Below, piece after piece: positions 41,688 to 47,404 of a stretch of DNA of 47,404 nt (position 1 is the first letter of the stretch; the number at the start of each line of letters is the position of its first letter). Source of the stretch: SIG607 sp045648445. Its GTDB lineage: Bacteria > Bacillota > Clostridia > Oscillospirales > Acutalibacteraceae. The notes beneath the pieces are model-generated. The model ran no database searches, had not been told where the DNA came from, and saw only the letters and a list, made by a program, of their open reading frames with translations. The translations under genes and the position numbers were made by a program. The stretch is taken from contig JAZRNY010000007.1 in the NCBI GenBank assembly GCA_045648445.1, positions 1 through 47,404 on the forward strand, written 5' to 3'.

Positions 41688-42214
41688 AAACTTTTTATAT
41701 AAATACCGAAGATATTCGTAATCAGGTTAAAAATTTAAGTGTAGGTGATAAAGTTTACTTATCAGGCACAGTTTATACCTCTCGTGATGCCGCCCATCAG
41801 CGAATTTTTGACCTATTGGAAAAGGGCGAACCCCTTCCCTATCCAATTAGTAATTCAGTTGTGTATTACGCAGGACCTACTCCTACCCCCAAAGGTTTGG
41901 CTATTGGCAGTTGCGGACCTACTACTTCCGGCAGAATGGATAGTTTTTCTCCAAAACTGCTTGATATGGGTCAAATTTGTATGATTGGCAAAGGAGAACG
42001 CAGCAAAGAAGTCGTTGATGCAATTGTTCGCAATAATGCTTTATATTTATGTGCCATCGGTGGCTGTGGCGCACTTGCAGCAAAATGCATAACCGAATGT
42101 GAAGTCATAGCTTTCGAAGATTTGGGCTGCGAATCAGTTAAAAAATTAAAATTTAACAATTTTCCTCTTACGGTTGCTATCGACTGCAACGGAAACAATA
42201 TTTTTAAAAGATAA
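41684..42214 (+). CDS. class I fumarase / tartrate dehydratase beta subunit
   Basis: This 176-residue protein corresponds to the C-terminal (beta) domain of Fe-S-dependent hydro-lyases. Hallmarks are YYAGPTPTPKG, SCGPTTSGRMDSF near 76-88, GKGERSKEV and IGGCGALAA. In two-subunit enzymes the alpha chain carries the [4Fe-4S] cluster and both chains shape the active site that interconverts fumarate and malate. The alpha gene is usually adjacent; here none lies in the window. It must be encoded elsewhere, or this beta chain has another partner. Whether the substrate is fumarate or tartrate cannot be decided from sequence. Confidence 0.9.
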   Translation: MKTFYINTEDIRNQVKNLSVGDKVYLSGTVYTSRDAAHQRIFDLLEKGEPLPYPISNSVVYYAGPTPTPKGLAIGSCGPTTSGRMDSFSPKLLDMGQICMIGKGERSKEVVDAIVRNNALYLCAIGGCGALAAKCITECEVIAFEDLGCESVKKLKFNNFPLTVAIDCNGNNIFKR

Positions 42215-42241
42215 AAACCATCTGCAAAGCAGATGGTTTTT
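42213..42241. terminator. bidirectional intrinsic terminator
   Basis: AAAAACCATCTGC pairs with GCAGATGGTTTTT around loop AAA. It separates the fumarase-beta gene (+) from the PHP phosphatase gene (-, stop at 42245-42247). Confidence 0.94.
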
Positions 42242-42244
42242 GTA

Positions 42245-43042
42245 TTATAAATCAAATTCATCAAAAGTTTTGCCGTTGAATACGTAATGAGATTTGAAAC
42301 CGATTTTTTTAGCGATTTCGGCTGATTCACTAAAGAAGTAGTCAATATTTTTAGGATTATGTGAATCGGCGTTGATAACAATTTTTCCGCCGAGAGAATG
42401 TATTAAACTAAGCAATACTTTATCAGGATATGGCTCTGTTCTGTATCCTCTTGAAATGGCGCCTGTGTTAATTTCAAAAATATCACAATACTTAATAGTT
42501 TCTTTAAGTGCATCTTTAGCTATATCGTAGTATTTTTCATCCTCAGGCATTAAAGAAAACTTTGCAAGAACGTCAAAATGACCGATAATATCAGGTTTAT
42601 TTTTGCGTGCATGGTCTGCTATAAGTTCGAAATAGTGCTTTGCCATATCGTAAATATTTCCGCCAAAAGCATCTTCAATGCAGTCTGTTTGCTGTTTTGC
42701 CGAATGGTCAACAGGATAGCAAATATCATTTTTAATAATATAATGAACCGATGCAATAATATAATCAAACTTATCCCTATCTATTTCAGAAAAATAGTCC
42801 ATTTCAAGACCCTTAAATACGGGAATAACTCCTTCATATTCCTTTTTTAATCGTTCAATTTCTGCGATATAGTCCGGATAATCTTTTAATTTCATACAGT
42901 AACTTGTATCACAGGGTGTAAAACTGTGATCAGAAATACCAATTGAAAGTAAATTTTTGCTTATTGCAGATTCTATATTTTCTTTAACCGTACCGACACC
43001 ATCTGAAAACACTGTATGGTTATGTAAACTTGAAAATTGCAT
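42245..43042 (-). CDS. PHP-family phosphatase, histidinol-phosphatase (HisK) type
   Basis: This protein of about 265 residues has a complete PHP metal site: LHNHTVFSDG at the N-terminus, GISDHSF near 36, GLEMDYF near 80, ASVHYI near 100, GHFDVL, and NADSHNPKN near the end. These supply the His, Asp and Glu ligands of the trinuclear metal centre. The closest match is HisK-type histidinol-phosphate phosphatase, the eighth step of histidine synthesis. No his genes are nearby, so another phosphoester substrate is possible. ATG at 43042 has GGGTGAT 5 bases upstream; an ATG at 43072 lacks one. Confidence 0.85.
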   Translation of the reverse strand: MQFSSLHNHTVFSDGVGTVKENIESAISKNLLSIGISDHSFTPCDTSYCMKLKDYPDYIAEIERLKKEYEGVIPVFKGLEMDYFSEIDRDKFDYIIASVHYIIKNDICYPVDHSAKQQTDCIEDAFGGNIYDMAKHYFELIADHARKNKPDIIGHFDVLAKFSLMPEDEKYYDIAKDALKETIKYCDIFEINTGAISRGYRTEPYPDKVLLSLIHSLGGKIVINADSHNPKNIDYFFSESAEIAKKIGFKSHYVFNGKTFDEFDL

Positions 43043-43060
43043 AATATCACCCAATGAAAT

Positions 43061-43088
43061 ATTATAATTCATTTATATTAAAAGTCAA
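43061..43088 (-). promoter_or_regulatory. promoter of PHP phosphatase gene
   Basis: On the - strand, TTGACT (43088-43083), 16 bp and TATAAT (43066-43061). Confidence 0.72.
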
Positions 43089-43100
43089 TACTGATATAAG

Positions 43101-43128
43101 AAAATCCCGACTTCAAATGAAGTCGGGA
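43101..43128 (-). terminator. terminator of the hydrogenase operon
   Basis: An 11-bp stem, TCCCGACTTCA / TGAAGTCGGGA, has a 2-base central loop and is followed on the - strand by TTTTC. It lies just after the hydA stop. Confidence 0.85.
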
Positions 43129-43136
43129 TAAACTTA

Positions 43137-44891
43137 TTAATAATTATATTTCTTACGAGCTGTATAAGTAGTATGAAGAGCTTCGTGAGCCTTGTGGCAA
43201 CCGTAAGATTCGAACCACTTACCTTCGCCATAAAGTTCTTTAATGATAGGAGATTCATGAGACTTTCTTAAAGTCATAGCTTCATCCTGATCATAAAGAG
43301 CTTTAGCACGAACAGCCTTGAGGTCAACAGTATCGCGAACGTACTGAGGCTGAATGGGCTGACCACCGCCGTTTACACAACCGCCGGGGCATCCCATGAT
43401 TTCAACAAATGCCCAACCTTCAGGATTGCCGTCCTTAATCTTGTCCATAACCTCTTTAGCAGCTTGAGCGCCACTTGCAACTGCAACCTTAAGTTCAGTA
43501 CCACCGAGATTAACGGTAGCTTCTTTAAGACCCTTAGTACCTCTTACTGCTTCAAGAGCAACAACGGTGTTGTCGTTACCGGTAAGCCAGTCATTAGCAG
43601 TACGAACTGCTGCTTCCATAACACCGCCGGTAGCACCGAAGATAACAGCAGCACCGGTAGCGGTATCACCGAGAGGATTATCAAACTTCTCATCTGCAAG
43701 AGCGGTAAAGTTGATACCTGCTCTTTGAATCATACGAGCAAGTTCTCTTGTAGTGATAGCAACATCAACGTCGGGAAGACCTGCAGCATTTTCATCATCT
43801 CTGCCGATTTCAAACTTCTTAGCAGTACAGGGCATTACAGATACAACAACTATTTTGTTGGGGTCAATACCTGCTTTTTCAGCATAGTAAGTCTTAATCA
43901 TAGCGCCTGTCATCTGCTGAGGAGATTTACAACTGGAAAGATGATCTATCATATTTGGATAGAAGTATTCGCAGAACTTAACCCAACCGGGAGAACAAGA
44001 TGTAATCATAGGAAGAACACCCTTGTTCTTAATTCTTTCAACAAGTTCGTTAGCCTCTTCAACGATAGTAAGGTCAGCACCGAAGTTGGTATCGAAAACT
44101 TTATCGAAACCAAGTCTTCTGAGAGCAGCAACCATTTTGCCTTCTACGTTAGTACCGATAGGCATCCCGAATGCTTCACCGAGGGTAGCACGGATTGCAG
44201 GAGCAACCTGAACTACAACGAATTTATCAGCATCGTTAAGAGCTTCCCAGATAGGAGCAGTATCGTCCTTTTCGGTAAGAGCGCCGGTAGGACAAACAGC
44301 AGTACACTGACCGCAGGAGATACAAGGAACGTCGTTTAGATCCTTCTTGAATGCGCAACCGATAGAAGTATCAATACCACGGTCGTTAGCACCGATAACG
44401 CTTACGTACTGTTCGTCACAAACAGCAACGCAACGACGGCAAAGAATACACTTGTTGTTATCTCTAACAAGGTGTGCAGAAGATGTATCAAGTTCATACT
44501 TAGGACGGAAACCTTCAAAAGCACCGCCATCTACACCATATTCCATACAAAGTTTTTGTAATTCACAATTTGTGGAACGAACACAAGAAAGACATCTCTT
44601 GTCATGTGTAGAAAGAATAAGTTCGAGAGTGGTTTTACGAGCCTTCTGAACCTTTTCAGTGTTGGTTTGGATTTCCATACCTTCAGCAACAGGATGTACA
44701 CAAGCAGCAACAAGACCTCTTGCACCGGTTGCTTCAACAACGCAAATACGACAAGCACCGATTTCGTTCTTTTCTTTCATAAAGCAAAGAGTAGGAATTT
44801 CTACCCCTGCAATTCTGGCAGCCTCAAGAATAGTGGAGCCTTTCGGCACACTAACGGCAATACCGTTTACTTTAACATTAAGCATTTCCAT
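43137..44891 (-). CDS. hydA: [FeFe] hydrogenase catalytic subunit HydA
   Basis: This 584-residue subunit makes or oxidises H2. The N-terminus has a [2Fe-2S] domain (LCFMKEKNEIGACRICVV), a His-Cys3 cluster motif (HDKRCLSCVRSTNC) and two [4Fe-4S] sites (CILCRRCVAVC; CISCGQCTAVCP). The H-cluster motifs follow: TSCSPGW (43983-44003), MPCTAKKFE, and EIMGCPGGCVNGGGQP. The canonical first motif is TSCCPxW; Ser replaces the second Cys here. From memory this variant is common in clostridial multimeric enzymes. A C-terminal CHKAHEALH tail is present. With HydB it forms an NADH-linked, probably electron-bifurcating complex that reoxidises NADH and ferredoxin during fermentation. Confidence 0.96.
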   Translation of the reverse strand: MEMLNVKVNGIAVSVPKGSTILEAARIAGVEIPTLCFMKEKNEIGACRICVVEATGARGLVAACVHPVAEGMEIQTNTEKVQKARKTTLELILSTHDKRCLSCVRSTNCELQKLCMEYGVDGGAFEGFRPKYELDTSSAHLVRDNNKCILCRRCVAVCDEQYVSVIGANDRGIDTSIGCAFKKDLNDVPCISCGQCTAVCPTGALTEKDDTAPIWEALNDADKFVVVQVAPAIRATLGEAFGMPIGTNVEGKMVAALRRLGFDKVFDTNFGADLTIVEEANELVERIKNKGVLPMITSCSPGWVKFCEYFYPNMIDHLSSCKSPQQMTGAMIKTYYAEKAGIDPNKIVVVSVMPCTAKKFEIGRDDENAAGLPDVDVAITTRELARMIQRAGINFTALADEKFDNPLGDTATGAAVIFGATGGVMEAAVRTANDWLTGNDNTVVALEAVRGTKGLKEATVNLGGTELKVAVASGAQAAKEVMDKIKDGNPEGWAFVEIMGCPGGCVNGGGQPIQPQYVRDTVDLKAVRAKALYDQDEAMTLRKSHESPIIKELYGEGKWFESYGCHKAHEALHTTYTARKKYNY

Positions 44892-44909
44892 AATTAATAG
44901 GCTCCTTTC

Positions 44910-46727
44910 TTATTTTTTAGAGATTGCTTTGAACTTACAAGAACCGATACAAGCACCACATTTAACGCACTTATCAGTATCGATAACGAAGGAAGCAAGT
45001 TTGTGACCGGGAGCAACGTAATCGGTACGAGAAATAGCATCAGCAGGACACTGTTTAGCACACATACCGCAACCAATACATTTATCCTTGTCAATATCAA
45101 ATACAAGAAGATTTTTACAAACGCCTGCAGGACACTTCTTATCAACAACGTGAGCAACATATTCATCACGGAAGAAGTTAAGGGTAGCGAGTACAGGGTT
45201 AGGAGCAGTCTGTCCAAGACCACAAAGGGAGTTTTGTTTAATATAGTTGCATAGTTCTTCTAACTTATCGATATCTTCAAGAGTACCCTTACCTTCGGTA
45301 ATCTTATCGAGCATTTCAAGAAGTCTCTTTGTACCCACACGACAAGGAGTACACTTACCGCAAGATTCATCAACAGTAAATTCAAGGAAGAACTTAGCCA
45401 TATCAACCATACAGGTATCTTCGTCCATAACAATAAGACCGCCGGAACCCATCATACAACCGATAGCAGTTAAGTTATCGTAGTCAACTTCGGTATCCAT
45501 AAGACTTGCTGGAATACAACCACCGGAAGGACCACCTGTCTGAGCAGCCTTAAATTTCTTACCGTTAGGAATACCGCCACCGATGTCATAAATAATATGA
45601 CGAAGTGTTGTACCCATAGGAATTTCAACAAGACCGGTATTTTCGATATTACCACCAAGAGCGAATACTTTTGTACCCTTACTTCTTTCGGTACCCATAG
45701 AGGCAAACCAATCAGCACCTCGAAGAATAATTTGAGGAATGTTAGCAAAGGTTTCAACGTTATTTTCACAGGTTGGAGATTCGTAGAGACCTTTAACTGC
45801 AGGATAAGGAGGACGAGGACGAGGTTCGCCGCGTTTGCCTTCAATAGAAGCCATAAGAGCAGTTTCTTCGCCACAAACGAAAGCGCCGGCGCCAAGACGA
45901 ATATGAAGATCGAAATCAAATCCCGAACCGAAAATATTTTTACCTAAAAGACCGTATTCTCTTGCCTGTGCAATAGCTATAGCAAGTCTTCTAACAGCAA
46001 TTGGATACTCAGCACGAACGTAAACGTAACCTTGAGTAGCGCCTACTGCATAACCACAAATTGCCATTGCTTCAATAATACAATGAGGATCGCCTTCCAA
46101 TACAGAACGGTCCATAAATGCACCTGGGTCACCTTCGTCGGCATTACATACAACATATTTTTGAGGTGCTTTGTTAGGAGCAGTAAGAGCCCATTTACGA
46201 CCGGTTGGGAAACCGCCGCCGCCACGTCCGCGAAGACCGGAATCAGTAACAACCTTAATAACGTCATCAGGAGTCATTTCGGTAAGAACTTTACCAAGAG
46301 CAGCATAACCATCCATACCGATATATTCATCAATATCCTCAGGATCAATTACACCGCAGTTACGAAGAACTACACGATTCTGGGTTTTGTAGAAAGCAGT
46401 ATCGTTAAGAGAAAGATGCGCGATATCTTTTTCTTCATCAGCGCCGTCGGTATACACCAAACGTTCAACGATACGACCTTTCAGAAGATGTTCGCTAACA
46501 ATTTCAGCAACATCTTCGGGAGTAACGCGGCTGTAGAAAGTTCCTTCAGGATGAACGATTACTACAGGACCGAGAGCGCAAAGACCGAAACAACCGGTCT
46601 GCACAATCTTAATTTCTTCGGTAAGACCGTTCTTTTCGAGCTGCTCAGTAAAAGCCTGCTGAATAGACTGACTGCCCGAAGAGGTACATCCGGTACCGCC
46701 GCAAATAAGTACATGTGCGCGAATCAT
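44910..46727 (-). CDS. hydB: NADH-binding hydrogenase subunit HydB (NuoF-like)
   Basis: This 605-residue flavoprotein has three parts. The first is an N-terminal thioredoxin-like [2Fe-2S] domain (CGGTGCTSSGS; QTGCFGLCALGP). The second is a NuoF core with GLRGRGGGGFPTGRKW (FMN/NADH, near 165-180), GEETALMASIEGKRGEPRPR, and the [4Fe-4S] motif ESCGKCTPCRVGT near 455. The third is a C-terminal 2x[4Fe-4S] ferredoxin (CIGCGMCAKQCP; CVKCGACIGSCKF). It accepts electrons from NADH and passes them toward HydA. Its start lies 21 bases after the small 2Fe-2S gene. Confidence 0.96.
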   Translation of the reverse strand: MIRAHVLICGGTGCTSSGSQSIQQAFTEQLEKNGLTEEIKIVQTGCFGLCALGPVVIVHPEGTFYSRVTPEDVAEIVSEHLLKGRIVERLVYTDGADEEKDIAHLSLNDTAFYKTQNRVVLRNCGVIDPEDIDEYIGMDGYAALGKVLTEMTPDDVIKVVTDSGLRGRGGGGFPTGRKWALTAPNKAPQKYVVCNADEGDPGAFMDRSVLEGDPHCIIEAMAICGYAVGATQGYVYVRAEYPIAVRRLAIAIAQAREYGLLGKNIFGSGFDFDLHIRLGAGAFVCGEETALMASIEGKRGEPRPRPPYPAVKGLYESPTCENNVETFANIPQIILRGADWFASMGTERSKGTKVFALGGNIENTGLVEIPMGTTLRHIIYDIGGGIPNGKKFKAAQTGGPSGGCIPASLMDTEVDYDNLTAIGCMMGSGGLIVMDEDTCMVDMAKFFLEFTVDESCGKCTPCRVGTKRLLEMLDKITEGKGTLEDIDKLEELCNYIKQNSLCGLGQTAPNPVLATLNFFRDEYVAHVVDKKCPAGVCKNLLVFDIDKDKCIGCGMCAKQCPADAISRTDYVAPGHKLASFVIDTDKCVKCGACIGSCKFKAISKK

Positions 46728-46748
46728 AAATTATACCTCCAAATTTAA

Positions 46749-47117
46749 TTATCCGTTCTGAGCAGTAAACTCAGCAACAACTTTGCCGCCTTTTAAGTGC
46801 TTTTCAATAACGGTAGCAACCTTTTCAGCGGTCATGTGAACATAAGTAACTTTTTCACCATTCTGATGAACCTCTACAATAGGTTCATACTGGCAAAGAC
46901 CGATACAACCGGTCTGAGAAACAGCAACCTTATCATTAAGGCCTGCTTCGTTAACGCCTTCAACAAAAGCATTGAGAACAGGACGAGCGCCTGCTGCAAT
47001 ACCGCAGGTAGCCATGCCAACCACAACACGAACGGCATTTACATCATCAGAAGTACGCAGATTTACCTTGTTCTGCATTTTTGCTTTAATTGCTTGCAAT
47101 TCAGCTAAAGATTTCAT
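46749..47117 (-). CDS. thioredoxin-like [2Fe-2S] ferredoxin of the hydrogenase operon
   Basis: This 122-residue protein has a thioredoxin-like [2Fe-2S] fold like the C-terminal half of NuoE. The cluster ligands are in ATCGIAAGARP and QTGCIGLCQYEP. It is shorter than a full HydC/NuoE (about 160 residues). In clostridial operons a separate full-length hydC commonly lies upstream of an ATPase-domain gene, so hydC is expected just outside the window. It probably relays electrons within the hydrogenase complex. The start codon lies 1 base after the stop of the preceding gene. Confidence 0.88.
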   Translation of the reverse strand: MKSLAELQAIKAKMQNKVNLRTSDDVNAVRVVVGMATCGIAAGARPVLNAFVEGVNEAGLNDKVAVSQTGCIGLCQYEPIVEVHQNGEKVTYVHMTAEKVATVIEKHLKGGKVVAEFTAQNG

Positions 47118-47404
47118 TTAAATTATTCCTCCTTGAATGTCTTCCAAATTCTCTTTGATATATTCACCAATCCAATTAAGAACAGCCGGTTCCGACAACG
47201 GAACGTCTTCCAATTGAGCAGCCAGCTCATCGGTATCCAGCAGGAACTCTCCTTTATCGGTGGAATGCCGATAGATAAAACGAATTTTATCGTTGGCTTG
47301 AATCAAGCTGACCAAAGTGCTGCTCATGTCTCCAATCGGAGCACGGTCTAAATGATCCATGCAGAAGGAGGCTTAGGTAGAGGTTCCCTCCCCTACTTTG
47401 GACT
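47118..47404 (-). pseudogene. C-terminal part of HATPase-domain protein, interrupted by an in-frame stop and cut by window edge
   Basis: The 80 residues from the ATG at 47360 (MDHLDRAPIGDM at the start) match the C-terminal tail of the histidine-kinase-like ATPase protein that often precedes the small ferredoxin gene in clostridial hydrogenase operons. Upstream, the same frame reads KVGEGTST, then a TAA at 47373-47375, then ASFCMDHLDRAP. This is what an uninterrupted GxGTTVxAxF...DHxDR region would look like with one sense codon changed to stop. No ribosome site precedes the ATG at 47360 (the DNA there reads CCTCCTT), so independent translation is unlikely. A real nonsense mutation or a sequence error at a contig end are both possible. 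Confidence 0.6.

Noticed and set aside
43464..44339. 291-codon open frame on the + strand across hydA
   Set aside because: It lies fully antisense to a strongly conserved hydrogenase gene, encodes low-complexity Ser/Asn/Thr-rich sequence with no recognisable motif, and has no ribosome site.
46032..46748. 238-codon open frame on the + strand across hydB
   Set aside because: Antisense shadow of the NuoF-like gene; the composition reflects the codon usage of the real gene and no family motif is visible.
1..47404. Search for CRISPR arrays, insertion sequences, prophage genes and rRNA
   Set aside because: No regularly spaced repeats, transposase, integrase or phage-like genes, or rRNA-like sequence were seen; the only clear long direct repeat is the 26-bp operator block.

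Overview
This AT-rich window comes from a low-GC Gram-positive anaerobe, most likely an uncultured gut-type member of the Clostridia (Bacillota). The evidence is a PolC-type DNA polymerase III, the Firmicutes gene orders pyrH-frr-uppS-cdsA-dxr-rseP-ispG-polC and nusB-xseA-xseB-ispA-dxs-tlyA-nadK-argR-recN, a MEP isoprenoid pathway, and an NADH-linked multi-subunit [FeFe] hydrogenase operon. Both window edges cut genes.

Layout. 1-2823 (+): the 3' part of a DUF1846 gene, then an old-yellow-enzyme flavin/Fe-S oxidoreductase. 2858-6799 (-): a MarR regulator followed by two half-transporters that together form a heterodimeric ABC exporter with one degenerate ATP site. 6800-7162: a dense control region. 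Two identical 26-bp copies of a palindromic operator flank a tRNA-Leu(CAG) gene that has its own promoter and terminator. 7163-12227 (+): a divergent exporter operon in which two ABC proteins, each with an extra N-terminal domain and a zinc ribbon, flank a DUF1854 gene. 12249-14593 (-): two family-2 glycosyltransferases. 14738-17710 (+): a fused MacB-like ATPase/permease. 17744-18952 (-): a membrane-anchored G5/M23 peptidase.

19034-28951 (-) is one long housekeeping operon for UMP kinase, ribosome recycling, undecaprenyl-PP synthesis, CDP-diacylglycerol synthesis, two MEP enzymes, a site-2 protease and the replicative polymerase. 29032-31754 (-) holds a YgiQ radical SAM protein and an EamA transporter, with a divergent Cys-rich FliB-like gene at 31849-32655. 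32691-41002 (-) is the second conserved operon: transcription antitermination, exonuclease VII, prenyl-PP synthase, DXS, TlyA, NAD kinase, ArgR and RecN. 41163-42214 (+) carries a DivIVA-like coiled-coil protein overlapping an orphan class-I fumarase beta subunit. 42245-43042 (-) is a PHP-family phosphatase. 43137-47404 (-) is the hydrogenase operon, ending in a cut, apparently nonsense-interrupted ATPase-domain gene.

Two points deserve most attention. First, the MarR-controlled efflux divergon contains an ABC-DUF1854-ABC system of unknown substrate and encloses a tRNA gene. Second, PolC lacks the proofreading exonuclease domain normally inserted in its PHP domain. No CRISPR array, insertion sequence, rRNA or prophage was seen.
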